Shown here in pieces: positions 1 through 13,100 of a stretch of 28,323 bases of DNA (positions within the stretch are counted from its first letter, which is position 1; each line of letters starts with the position of its first letter). Below the pieces are notes generated by a model, which worked only from the letters and a program-made list of their open reading frames with translations, was not told the DNA's origin and did no database searches. Made by a program: the position numbers and the translations under genes. The stretch is from a virus, in IMG/VR virus record IMGVR_UViG_3300009164_000275, positions 1 to 28,323 of that record; one strand, given 5' to 3'.

Positions 1-443
1 ATGAAGCTATTAGTTCCAGCTATTCTCAGCAGACCAGTGCTGGTTGTCTGTGGGCCAACCGTGATCCATACCGTTCCGCTATAGACTTTAAGCTGTTCTG
101 ATCCAGTATCGAACCATAGATCGCCCTGCCTAGAATCGCTTGGAGCAGAAGTAGATTCTGTTATCATGCATGGGCTAACCCACACATTAGTATCTGCACC
201 CTCTCTGTACAGCTTGATCTTCTTGTTTGTGCTATCATACCATAGCTGACCTAGCAGAGGAGCAGCAGGTTCGTCCACGTTGGAGAAGTTTTCCAACAGC
301 TTAACGAAGTTCTGATTCAGATTAAGACCGTATGTGGGATAATTCTTACCTACCAATGCCAAGTCTGCAGTTGTGGTATCTAGCGTACCATCTTCAAGTG
401 TGACTAGTGCATCTCCGTTGGTCTTAGTTAGATAGTAGGGCAT
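1..443 (-). CDS. Tail fibre-like structural protein, 3' part cut by window edge
   Basis: An ATG at 443 opens a frame of 147 codons that runs without a stop to base 1, so the C-terminal part is missing. A good ribosome site (TGAGGA, overlapping the upstream gene's stop) lies about 7 bases before the ATG. The N-terminus is followed by a conserved-looking segment around residues 38-56 (GLNLNQNFVKLLENFSN). Two similar modules follow, GQLWYD at residues 65-70 and GDLWFD at 107-112, each continuing into a K-hydrophobic-Y strand and a V-W pair. Such LW(Y/F)D modules are common in fibre and appendage proteins of environmental tailed phages; that assignment is recalled, not searched. It follows the 230-aa tail protein by 9 bases and is probably co-transcribed. 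A structural or fibre role is an inference from repeats and position; adsorption or baseplate decoration are both possible. Confidence 0.7.
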   Translation of the reverse strand, partial: MPYYLTKTNGDALVTLEDGTLDTTTADLALVGKNYPTYGLNLNQNFVKLLENFSNVDEPAAPLLGQLWYDSTNKKIKLYREGADTNVWVSPCMITESTSAPSDSRQGDLWFDTGSEQLKVYSGTVWITVGPQTTSTGLLRIAGTNSF

Positions 444-452
444 TTGTTATCC

Positions 453-1145
453 TCAGAGGGTGGTGCTCAAGTTAGTTAGTGATTGCACACGGATCGTGTA
501 GTCTATCTGGATGAGCCTGTTCAAGCTCTTCTGGATAGGGTGGAAGATCACATGCGTTAATAGTTTTCCTGCATTAGGTTCTTCTGTGCTGCCCCAACCC
601 CTGATTCCCAACTCATCAAACACATAAGTGCCTTCCATGTTAGTGCTATTATCAAATGCAGCCTGATCACCAGGCTCACCATAATCTAACAAGCAACTGA
701 CCAGGATATCTGTATACACAGCACCCGGAATATGCCTAACTTCTAGATAGTTCTTCTGAGTGTCTGTATTGTATACACTGTTGTCGTCTACTACCTTATA
801 ATAGGTCTGATTGTATAAGCTGCTAGTAGAACCAGTGGTGTTGGTAGGAAGATAAGTGATGACGCCGGTGGGATCGACGCTAGTGCCGCCGTTGCCCAGT
901 GCCATCTCGTGGATGAACCCATAGCCCTTGTTGGAGAGGCTAAGTGCCATCGCTTCTGAGAAGTTCTCATAATGGATGGCATTTCTTTTATCGACTAGGA
1001 CTTCTCCACTCTGAGGGTCCCATATCTTGATGTGACCTTGTAGATGTAATCCCATGCTCTCATTCGGCTTTTTCATGCGTTCTTTCTCTTTAGTATGCTC
1101 TTTATTTATTTCAGCATTTTTCTTGACTTCGCGTTTGTGTTCCAT
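453..1145 (-). CDS. Conserved tail/baseplate structural protein downstream of giant gene
   Basis: 230 residues if read from the ATG at 1145, which lies 2 bases after the giant gene's stop. The first 23 residues are almost all charged (Lys, Glu, Asn, His) and look unlike the rest. A late-promoter-like AATAAATA lies inside that stretch, 26 bases before a second ATG at 1076 that follows a purine-rich AAAGAGAAAGAA. A 207-residue product starting MKKPNES is therefore a serious alternative start; a third ATG lies at 1055. The core has motifs I associate with a conserved family in marine T4-like phages: GHIKIWD with VDKRNAIHYENFS near residues 37-64, GNGGTSVDPTGVITY near 84-98, YYKVVDD near 114-120, FDNSTNMEG near 163-171, and a C-terminal FHPIQKSLNRLIQIDYTIRVQ-type strand. 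No enzymatic motif was seen. By position it could take the place of gp8 or a fibre-attachment protein; the exact T4 counterpart is not established. Confidence 0.75.
   Translation of the reverse strand: MEHKREVKKNAEINKEHTKEKERMKKPNESMGLHLQGHIKIWDPQSGEVLVDKRNAIHYENFSEAMALSLSNKGYGFIHEMALGNGGTSVDPTGVITYLPTNTTGSTSSLYNQTYYKVVDDNSVYNTDTQKNYLEVRHIPGAVYTDILVSCLLDYGEPGDQAAFDNSTNMEGTYVFDELGIRGWGSTEEPNAGKLLTHVIFHPIQKSLNRLIQIDYTIRVQSLTNLSTTL
1103..1110 (-). promoter_or_regulatory. Candidate phage late promoter (AATAAATA)
   Basis: On the minus strand this reads AATAAATA, one mismatch from the T4 late octamer TATAAATA. It lies 26 bases before the in-frame ATG at 1076. With the T4 geometry (octamer at about -13 to -6) transcription would begin near 1097, giving a leader of about 20 bases that carries a purine-rich ribosome site. 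It sits inside the first codons of the 230-aa frame, so it may equally be chance. Confidence 0.5.
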
Positions 1146-1147
1146 GA

Positions 1148-4100
1148 TTATCTACTTATGGACCTCAAGTAGTTAGCCTGTACTGTAGTGGCATCCTGCA
1201 GCACGGTTCCGTTAGTTTTCACTACTAAAGTGCTGCCATCTGGTCCTACTTGACCGCCCGATACTAGATCATACCACAGATTATCACCGTTAGGGATAGC
1301 CATTCCAGCACTTCCATCTTCTGCAATAGAACCTTTCTTGTGTGCTTTACCACCAGTTCCAGCAGTGGATCTCCAGATCTGACCCAGTGTATTGTTAACA
1401 ACATCCCTGGTCCAGTATACGATTCTCTCGCTGTTGATGAATACTACGCCTGGTTGGTTGCTATCTAGCCCTGGCTCATTAAGAACCGACGCATCTTCAA
1501 CATAGATGACATCATCTCCTATATTCAGATCGCTAGTCAATCTACTGCTGTTACGTCTGCTGATTCCCAGATAGCTCTTCTCACCGCGCATGTCTTGGAA
1601 TACCCTGAATCTCATGCTAGGACGACGAACATCTTCGCTGTAATGCCTGATCACAACAAGATCTGTAGACTGCACGCTGAGCAAAGATCCTAACTCAACT
1701 ACGGTACTAGATGCTAATCTATAGTCAAACACAGGATCTAATATGATTCCGTTACGGTATACCTCCAAGAACTGAGGCTTAGTTACTGGCCTGCTTAGTG
1801 TATATGAAGGATTAGATATAACACTAGTTCCACTAGTATCAAACCCAGCAGCATCAAACGCAAATGTATCAAATCCACCTGTCAATACTGTAGAAACTAG
1901 TGTTCCTTTGAATACCTGCGTTCTCATATCATACATGTCGTGATTGCTAAACTGAGTTATAGTGACTATATCGCCTATCTGAAGTTCAGTAGCAGCGCCG
2001 TTTGATATGCTTAGAACAGATTTAATCAACACTGTGCTAGGATCAACGATACGATAATCAGCAACGCTAGAATCGCCAAGTATGATCGCTGCACCTTGTG
2101 CAGGACTAGTGTTAAACACTACTAGAGGATCGCTGCTGCCATCGCGATAGACCGTGTAATCTATGTTGATCTTCTGTAGTTCGTTATCCACCACGACTAT
2201 AATATCGCTATCTGAAATAGTTGCTGCAGTAGTAGATCCAACAAGTGGTAGATAATATCCGTTAGTAGACCCGTCACCTGTATAATAAGTGTTGTTTGCT
2301 GGCGAAAGCTCTGAGTTGTTGATCCTTACGGAAAGATTGCTTGCCCAAGGGTGAGCATATTCCATCAGTTCAGGAAGCTCGAACAGATAACCATCCGGAT
2401 AATCTACGTTAGTTCCGATATCTAACGGATCAGGGTTAATACCGCCGACATAATGGACAGACTGCTTGATGCTGCTGTATGCTTTCCTGGTATCCTCGAC
2501 ATTGAACGAGTGTATCTGTATGAATGAATTATCTGCTGGAGCAGTATCAAACAGTATGACCTGATCATAATCATATTCTTCCAGTACCGTTACTATCGTA
2601 GTACCTTCGATCACAGTAGTAGCAAATTCGCTACCGCTAGCAGTATCCTGTGCTGCACGGTATACGTTACCTTGATAGGATATGAGATCACCTATGTTGT
2701 AAGAGGTAAACGCAGTCCACGCCTTAACAAGAGCTGGGTCCCAGGTCTTCTGATAATCTGTGACTTCTACACCGTCTATCTTCACATAAACCTGCTGGCT
2801 GATGCTATTTCTCATGTTGCTGACTGAGTATACTGTAGTAGAACCATCACCACGATACTGTATATCTTCCATGATGTTCTCACCGGTGCTACCTAAGCTG
2901 GTGATATAGATGATGTCCGAAGGATTCAAGAATGTAGTCGGGAACACGATCTCGTAATTGACCCAATCTACGGTGAAATTGATGCCTTCATTCTTGAATC
3001 CTTCAAATTTAGTCCATACTATTAGCTTCTCGATGTCACCAATTAGGTCTGTAGCAAACGGGAATCTAGTGCTATTACCAGCACTAGTAGCCAACAATGC
3101 TACATCGGGCCCAAACTTAGTACCAGTTGCCGGAGTGCCCGGTGCGCTAGTCACTTGTATGTTCAGACTGTCGAATATCTGACCAGGCAATAGTTCTTCT
3201 GGAGCATGGCTGCTGTAGCTGTCTACGAACCCGCTGCCATCGGTTATGATGTCTTCGCTGCGTAGGCCTAGATTTGCATCAGTAAAGTAGCTGTAATAGG
3301 TAGTGTCAATAGCTGTATCGTTAACAACCGGAACACCTTCTTCGTTGACAACGAAGTTATCGAAGCTTGCAGCATCGAACACGTTAGTATCGTACCCTGG
3401 TTCTTCTGTGAACCTCAGACCGGTTACTTTAACGCCTGGGTATTCTAGCCCAGTCATCAGCTGTCTTAGATCCCTGCCAGGCAATCCTGAAGAAGTAACA
3501 TAATGGCTCCAAGTACGATCTGCAGCATTATCTAAGACTAGACCTGTGTAAGACGTTAGCTCACTGCTGTAGATAGTCACTCGATCTGATGTTGTGAAAT
3601 CATCCACTACTTCGTATGCTACGCGATTAGCCCAATCGGTCACTACGATATCATACTTAGAATATCTAGTATATGGTTGCCATCTATAGATCTTATATGA
3701 AACCGTATTAGTGAAATCGATAGTCGTGCCGCTAGTGAATGCAGAAGTTACCCTATAAGGCAGATTATCATATACGAACAGATCGTTCACAGAGTAAGAA
3801 TGAGATTGTTGCCAATCCTGTATGACATTCTCATAGGTATATCTGTCAAACTTGATCAAGGTCTTCAGTGACCTGACCTTAGTGTTCCTCAGTCTTGCCT
3901 TTAGCTTAGCTCCGGTTCCAGCACCTTCTACTATGATTTCTGGCGGGCTAGTAAATCCCTCGCCGCGTGCATCTACTATGACGATGTTGATGACACCGCC
4001 TGCTTTTACCTTTACCCTAGCTTTTGCACCTGTTCCGGAATCACTGATGATCTTGATCTTCGTCTCGTTAGTATATCCAGTGCCGCCGTCTACTACGTCA

Positions 4101-7100
4101 ATGTAATACAACTCGAACGTATGATTGTCGTTCCAAGCCTTGTAAGGATATTGCGAGAATTTATCGGTATCGTAATAGTTTTCTAGCTGCGGTGATCTAT
4201 ACTTGTTGTTATCCGGCGCCAGATAAGGCTGCAGATCGAAGTCAGTCGAGAACATATCAGCAGAATCGCTACCTGGATAGATGCTTAGGTATTTTCTTAT
4301 CTTGGTATGATAAGGCTTAATTTCTTGGATATAATCTTCTACCGTACCTTCAGGCTGTCTCACATAGACCGGGATCTGTTCTAGTTTCCTGATCTTATGT
4401 TCGATGCTGATGAAGCTGGTCTTGAATATCCAATTCGCTTCCTTGAATTGAGAATTGATTATGCTGATAGCCTGCTCGAATAATGCCTTGCCTAGCTTAC
4501 GGAATTCATCGACGAATACCCCGCTGCTGGTCAGCAGCAGATCTACTAATGCATCGAACAGCATCCTGACTTCTATGCTGTTATCTCTGCTAAATCCTAA
4601 GGTCTCGAAGCTAGTAGATTCTAAACCTAATCCAGCACTGTTTATGTCGTAGAAGCTAGGAAGCAGATTTATCGTCGCATTCTCTTGTGCAATCAGTTCT
4701 AAGGTAGTTCCTTTGACACGCAGGATCTGGAAACCGCCGCTAGTGCTGTTCTTGATCTTGATAGTATCATTGTTTCTAAGTTCTAGATCTGCTAATTCAA
4801 AAGCGAAATCAACTTGATACGTAGGAATCTTATCAGATGAGAAGCTCTCAGAATACCAATCCGAATATTCCCAATATTTCTTTAGATCATATTTCTGAGA
4901 TTTTGCTACGTTCCATTCGTATACAGTAGCATTGTTTCTCACGATCTGCGATAAGATCCTAAGTGTCCAACCGCCATCTGCGATGCCGTCAGTGCGAACA
5001 AGTATAGTCTTGCCGAGATACTGGATAGAATCTAAATAACCTAGTTCTACATCGTTATCAACTGCTTCATCATATTCAGTAACGTCGGGATAAGGATCCT
5101 CAACTTGGAAATTGCCGATGTCTCTGATGATCCTGACTGGATAAGTCTTGAAGAAATCGTTTGCAAAGATCCAGAAGTAATACCTAGCTTCCTTAGCATC
5201 AGTTAATACACTCTGCCTGGGGCGTATAGAGACACCATATTTCTGCTTCTCTTTGAGATTGATGTCAGGTACAGTCCTTCCTTGATCATCCGACTCAGCA
5301 ACACTGTCTACGATCTTGTCATAGATGTTCTGGCTGAATCCTAATCTAGATCCATCATCGAATATGCTCCATTCTGTATGTACCGGTGCACGTTCGATAG
5401 ACTTATTATATTCTATCTTCAGTACATTATCAGTAGATACTAGATCAGAACAGTTGTATAGCGCAACAGCGTTTGGTGCTAGCACTGAGATATAAGGCAT
5501 TCCTAACGAACGAGGATCGCCCAGTGCCTGTGCTAAGCTAGTCAGCTTATGATATTGATCATTAGAAATATTTTGGTTGAGCTTGGTCCAATAATAGTAT
5601 TTGGTTCCTACTTGGCTAGTGACTACATCATTAGATCCCACTTCGGTGTACACTTCGTTCACAGTGTACAGAGGTTGCAAACCTATCTTACCGTAAGTAG
5701 CATTGTATTGGCTTGGAGTAAGATTGCTCTCAGTCCATTCGTATATGTCGATGCTGCTGCTTGGATATAACAGATCCTTAGTATTTGCTTTGTTGATCAG
5801 CGTTCCTTGCTGCCATTCAACATACTTGACGCTGTTGATATCCCACCAGATCTGCCCGACATGCTCTTTGCCCCACGCAGATCTCCTGTCGAAGGTAAAG
5901 TTATTTCCGTTAGGAACCTTGTTATATACTGCAGGATCATAGTTAGTGATATACTTCACATCCTTGATAGCATCAGGATAATGTTTTCCGTACACGCTAT
6001 CTACTACCGGAAGTTCTGAGACTAACAGGTTAGTATTCTGATTGTAGATGAATGCTCTTGCGATCTTCCTGCTGTCAGAATCTACTGCCTGTTCTCTTAA
6101 TACTTCCCAACAATCATCTGCATTAGCATTCCTATAGATATAGAAGACACCTTTGCTGTTTCCTGCATAGTTTGCTTTCGGACTTGCGATCATTACCCAG
6201 TTGTCGCTGATAGCAAGATTGCGTCCGAAACTATCATTAGTAGACATGTTATTGCTTACATACTTGCAAGCATAAGCAAACTGACCAATATCATCTATAG
6301 ATTCTGCGGCAGAAGTCTGATATTCATACAGATATGCTGCACCACTGCGAGGAATCCTATCGTAGAATTGGGTAGATATGCCGTCGTATGTGGTAGTTTC
6401 TCTGACTTTTGCTACACCCGAGACCGTAGTGATCACACTATCGAATGTCATGTACAGTGTGCTGGTAGCTTTCGTAGTACCTACCATGAGCTTCATCGCG
6501 TCTGGAGAGATAGCGATATGTTCGCCAAATGCCAAACCATCTTCCTGGAACACGCTCTCGATCACCTGAACCTGCGGGAACAGGCTTAATCCTAGATCTA
6601 TCAATCCGGTACCGCTAAGATTAGATACGCTTAATCTGTTAAAAGTAAGCTGACTATCAGTCTGTATCAACAGCCTGTTGCCATCATTGCTTGCACTAAC
6701 ACCTGGAATGTTTGCGTCGTTGATATCTCCGATGACTGACGCTAGGTTGTTGCCGCTAAAGGTTATCTTGAAGTTATTGATGCTTATCTTATGACCCGCA
6801 GTGACTGCAGGGTCTACTACTGTGCCTCGTATGTTTCCATAGAGTCTAGCCACGTTAACGTGTCTGTAAACGCCGCCACGATCACCGCTGTCATTCATAT
6901 ACCCAGGAGTTCCAACATATATGCTACAGTTGTTAGGGCATAGTTCGATATCTGTACCATAACGCAACGATTCGATGACGTCCGAATCGGGAGGAACTAT
7001 CCTTGCTGTGTTGATGAAAGTGTTAGTCTCGATCGAGATTACCGCATCTGCTGCAGGCGCCGACACGAATGACACGACATTTCCTACAACAGAATAACTG

Positions 7101-10100
7101 CTAGTGCTAGCTTCTATACCATCAACGCTTACTGTTATGTTAGTAGGAGTGAAAGTAGTAGTGAAAGCATACTGCGATCCTGTAGCTAAGAAATTCTCAA
7201 CTGTCCTATCAAATGAGTAGACAGCTCCAGCATTGTAGCTCTTTCCGTTAATAGTGATAGTCTGAGTAGATGCGCTTGCTAGTATCTGAGCACCGTCTGT
7301 AGAAGTAGATATCACCTGGCCAAAACTGTTATTGCTGCTCGGATTGCTCATGTCTCCTACGTAGACATAGTAACTGCTGTATTCTACTGTGACTGTAGCA
7401 CCAGAAGCCGGAGGAGTAGTCATCACTACTGCTGTGCTGCCGCCGTTAACAGTATAGTCCAAATAAGGTACCATCATGATGCCATTGACTGATACCTTCA
7501 TGTCCAGTGGTGTAGCACCCGCATATACTACAGGGAAATCGAAAGAAGTATTAGTAGCATCACCGGCATAATTATAGGTAGTTGTATCGGTTTCTTTTAA
7601 CTTGTAAGCTCTGATGATGCCTGTGCCTGGTGCACTGGCATACAACCATTTGCCATCACGGCTTGCCGCAACGCTCTGTCCTAGCTGGCTAGAGCTTGCT
7701 AAAGAAGTATGGTACAATATCTGACTATATGTTGCTGTACCGTTATCTAGTGCAAGGACATATATCGCACCTTTATTGTTTGTAGTGGGCGCACCTACGA
7801 AGAGCATGTTATCATCGTTGATGCTCATGCTATCCCCAAACGACCCTACATGAGAATCGCCAGGCGTAACAGATTCGCTCTCGCTCCAGATGTTGAAATC
7901 ATCAACACTATAGATGTGTACTGTTCCGTTGCCTTCGCCAGTAGAGCAAGCTGCAGTACGTTGATCATTGCCAATGACGATCGATTTTCCTAGATCATCG
8001 TTTGCAGTCACGTTAGCAGGACTCAGAGACTCCGCTAGTGTCCAAGGCTGGCGATTGTTTAATACTTGCCATTTTCCTTCCGAATCGTCGATATAAACCT
8101 TGTCGTCTGTTCTCCATCCACGATATGGTTGATCCTTAGCGAAATCAACCCTGCTAGGATATCTAACGCTGCCCATCTTGTATATCAGTGCGCGGATAGC
8201 ACCGGCAACAACTACCATGTCTTTGTTGCGTATCTTCACACGGAATCTTAGATTGCTTACAGCGGTGATCCTATAGATCCCGCTCATATCTACTGTAGTA
8301 AGATCACCTGCTGGACTCTGTACGCTGACCTTAGCATTCTTGATGATGATCTTATCTTTCTGGACAAATCCATGCGGTCTAGCAGTAGTAAACTCTAGCT
8401 CTTCGGCATTAGGTTTAGCTACGGACGTAGCATACAGGCCAAAATCGTTATTTGCTCTATAGATGTTCCAATCGTTATCGATGTCCGATCCTACCCAGAT
8501 GCGAGATCCTTCTCCCATTAGAGTGACCAGCGGGCTTAGATTCTCTATCTTATTCACATCAAATGCAGTTGCAGCCACTTCATTGAGCAGCACAGGTCCT
8601 GTATTTGGGATTACCTTCTTATCGTCTGAAATTCTAGCAAACACATCCTTATCAAAGCTAGAAGGAACATAATCCAGGTCTTGTACCTTAAAGGTATTCC
8701 AACGAGTATCTCTAGCATCATTCTTATTCAATAGTTCTAAGATGATCTGACCGTTGTTCTGCTTAGCAGTTGCTAGCGAAAATTCAAGCACACTATTGTT
8801 CTCAGTGTTTCCATACTCTCCTGCTCTGATAGCCCATTCCTCAGATATGGTTATATCATTCTCAGTGTATGGAAGTTTAGCACGGAGGAACTTATTGATT
8901 ACAGATTTAGTTCCTTTCTCTTTGATCATGCCGAGATAAAACTTATGCTGGCTCACTACATCCAACCCTATATCAGTGAAGTACTGACGTTCCTGGAATC
9001 CGGTAGAATGCCTAGCTTGTATGTCTGCAGATACGTTCACATCCTGAGTATCCACGTCGTAGAACGCTTCGAACTGGCTAGCATTGAACATCGGACTAGG
9101 AATCAGCTTCTTATCTAAGCTGTGATTCTTCACTTCGTACCAATCGTTCTGATTGAAATTAGTCGTTCCGCTTAGATACTTGCTAGCTGTAAAGTATTTG
9201 TTCTTGTGCTTTACTATATCGCCTTTATAATAATCGGTCTGTGAGACCCACGAATCTACGGGCTTGTGATTGACTAAGAATCCCGGTGCATAGATGCTAC
9301 CGTTCCAATCAGAAGTCTTACGACCGATGATCTTCAGACGCTGTTGTCTGTTGCCCAATACAGATTCATATATCACGTCATTGAACACTGTGATGTTGTC
9401 CATGATCAGACTGTGCTCGTATTGCACGGTCTCTACATCTAGTAGATGTATTCCTTTAGTCTGGTCACGCAGCGTCAATTCAAATGATGTGCCATCACGA
9501 TATACTCTATAATCCTTAGAAGTAAGAATCCTTCCGTCGCTATCTAACAATCTAACTTCGTTATAGCTGTTAGTCAGATCATCTACGACTGATACTCTGT
9601 TATCAAATTTCATCGCAGGACCAGCCGGAGTAAGGCCTATCACTGTATTGTTTTCCCAACCCTGCTGAGCAAAGAACAGGAACTCTTTTACTGCTAGCGA
9701 GAAATCTTGTGTGGTAGTGTTATCTACCATCACCTTATCAAACAAGAATCCAACAGCAGTCAGGTATCTGCCATAGCTTATCAAGAAGTCTGCAACCTGT
9801 TGTTTGCTTGTGAACACCGTCCCATAAGGAACAGCAAGCAATCTATTATCGCCTTTTCTATAGATAGTAGCAGTGCTGTTACCGACAGTAACAGAATAAC
9901 TGTCACTACTGACGATGCTAGGTATTATAGTGAAGTAAGGACGATATGTATCGTAACCTCTGACAGTATATCCGCCTACAGTCTTAGAGACAATGACTGC
10001 AGAATAACTCATCCTTCCGGTAGGAGCACTCTTAGATATGACGATATCATAGTTGTCTTCTGGCACTAGAACGCTCTGATTAGTGCTCTGTGGGCTGCTC

Positions 10101-13100
10101 TGTTCTGCCAACACCTTGATGTATTGCTTATCAGTAAAGCCGGCCATCTTATATGCTAGCTGCAACTTGACATCTTCTATCAATTCTACTAGATTGGTAG
10201 TAACATCTAATCCGATAGAAGTGAGCCTATCGCGTACCCATACGTTGGTGCCAGGGATAACATCTGTGCTTCCGGTAACGTCGCTGGTTAATTTCCTGTT
10301 GTTATTCTTGATGTTCAACACTTGATTATCAGGACCGAGCAGATAATCTCTGATGTTGAATGTGAACGCACAGAATTCTGCAGGTCTAGCAAGTGCATAG
10401 GCTTTCATCACAGCAAACGGATACTCACTGCTCTTCCTCCAAGCAGTCTCCACTGGACCCCAATCACCGAATCTCCATTTCTTTCCTGCTGTTAGCACGT
10501 TGTATTCTTTAACCACACACTGTGCAGGCGGAACAAGATTACCAAACTGATCGACAGGAATTATCTGTGACAGGCCAGGCCTTAGATATAGTTCATCTGC
10601 AACAGGAGTGACATAAGTGCCATCACCTAACGTGTCTTCATAGTATACACCATTCTCAAGATCATCCCACATGACCGTGTTACCGCTGGTGTAGGGCGCG
10701 AAACCATATTTCTGATCCCAATAACCTGGCTTCTCAGTATAACCTGCCATCTCCCAAGGAGCTATATGCGGACGATCAGTTCCATAGAAGTAATTGTAGA
10801 TAGCTCTCCAGTTGCCTGGCAGCAGTTCACCAAACAACTGATCAGTGCCTTCAGCATAGTTAAAACTAAACTCGCTATCATCAGTCTTAGTATTATTAGA
10901 GAATAGATCGACATTATTAACACCGACCCATTCCATGAAGTTAGGACTAAGCAACTGTGTCCATTCGTCGAACGAATAACCTGTGTTCCTAAACACCGAA
11001 GGTTGTACGGAATTATGATCAGGTAGAGAACCTAACCAATCTATCTTGATGTTGTTGTAGATCCTTTTCTCTAATTCTAAGATGACATCATCGCGATAAT
11101 CGCCGAACGCAGCGATCAGGCTTCCGTCGTGACCTTGAATTACATCACGAGGTTCAATATAGCTATCATCTGTAAACAGAACGGGATTGAATTTAGGATA
11201 GATTCCCAGCTTGCTTGGTGTAGCAGGTATCATGCAACCCAAGGTGCTCTCATATTCGTAGATATCGATGACATCGTCAGTCTCTAGATCGAAACTGTCT
11301 AATATGTTGATAACCCTTCCTGATATGCTATAATCGACATTAAGCAACATCTGTGTCACTACATCGCCGCGAGTGTGATATATCAATATAGCACGATAGC
11401 TAGCATTATCAGCTGTGAAATCCGCATTAAATCCGTATGAGTTGATAGCATTGTAAGATCTATCATATACGTCAAACACGCTGTAAGATGTCTTATCTAG
11501 ATTATTTCCGTAAGGAACCATATCGGTATAATAGAATGGCAGGTTAGATCCTGCACCATTGGTTACTTCTAATAGTATAGAATCTACCATAGCCCTAGGA
11601 TTAGTTGTGTCTTTGAATACACGGCTGGTCAGTACATCTAGGAATTTCTCTTTGAACCTAGCGTATTCCCTTCTGTTATAGTCTATGCTGTGTATTATGT
11701 CAGTAGATGGGTTATTAATCATCAACTGTGCGAAATGCACAGGTGCTGAATGTTGCAGTATGCTCCCCGCCGCCTTCGCATAATCTATATCTCTGAGATT
11801 GTTTGATCCAATCGAATCTCCTCGGAACAACAGACTATTCTCGGTTATCTCTAATAGATGATTCCTGATCTGACCTAGAGTAACAGTCTGGAAAGTCTCA
11901 TTGAAGCTGTTCTTTTCTAGATTCTTAGGAATAGTATAAAGCTGACGTAGATCAGATATGCCGTATATCTTGACGACTATCTTATCATTTACTGCTAAAT
12001 CTTTATCAAAACGAATTATGGTACGTTTATTAACAGTGTCAGTCAGCACCTTGAAATCGGTCCTGATCTTCCCGTTAACGTATACAAATACATTCTTCTC
12101 TAGCCTGCTGTATCTAAACAGTAGATCTAACTTAAAATCGTTCTTCATGTTTAGAGTTGCAGTCAGTGATTTATAGATATACTGCTTGCTAGGATCTTCG
12201 ATCTTAGTCCAAGGATTCTTCTCTTCGATGACGCCAGCTGTTGTTATTAGTTTCCTAGGGTTACCTACGTTAACAGACAAGATCTGATCGACGTTATTGC
12301 TGCTGTATGTGAAGGAATCGGTGTCAAAGTCGTTAGTAAGAAGGATATCTCCGATATTACCGATAGTCCTATAGCTTAGAGCGAATCCCAGTTCTGCATC
12401 GACTGTTGTTGAATTAGTATTTCTCTTGTATGAGAATAGCTTAGATCCAGTAAAATTGCTGCTATAATAAACAGAACCATCAGACAAACTCTTACCATCT
12501 TTGAATACATCAAATAGAGGTTCTTGGTTAACGTATTTCTTCTGCTGCAGGACTTTCCATTTTGCCTCTGAAGCATTCCAACGGTACCAGATTCCCTGTT
12601 TGTTCACACCACTCATCACAACGATGCTTTCGCCGTCTTGTGCAACGTGTAGCGGAGTAAGATGTACTTGGAAATCTCCTAAGCCGGTAGTGTCGATCTT
12701 CTCAGATCGATAGATAGTGGATCTGATGACAGGATCGGTTTCTTCAGCAAATATGACTGTTACATTAGTATTGAGCTGTACACCGTCTATATACGCATCT
12801 GGTTCGCCTTCGACCAAACTAAAAGCATCATTAATAACTATCTTGTCTGCTGGATCACCCACATCCATGATATCCATAGCATCGACAAATCCGTAGTAAG
12901 ATTCTGCGCCGTTGTACAGATATAGATCAGGAAGGAATTCTATGATAGGCCGCTTTGCCCTCTTATCATCCTCAAATGGATAGCTCTGATCCGGAGTGTT
13001 TATGCTAGCGACATAATTCAATAGATCCTTATGGAACCAACGATTGCCACGGCTCCAAGGATTGCCGTCGCCACTAGCTCTAGATATAGTGAAATATTCC

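Noticed and set aside
6101-8008. FG-GAP repeats as evidence of gene transfer from eukaryotes
   Set aside because: FG-GAP repeats are widespread in bacteria and phages, and base and codon use look like the rest of the gene.
9707-10069. 120-codon plus-strand frame opposite the giant gene
   Set aside because: It is antisense to a continuous conserved frame and reads as random composition; a shadow of the real gene.
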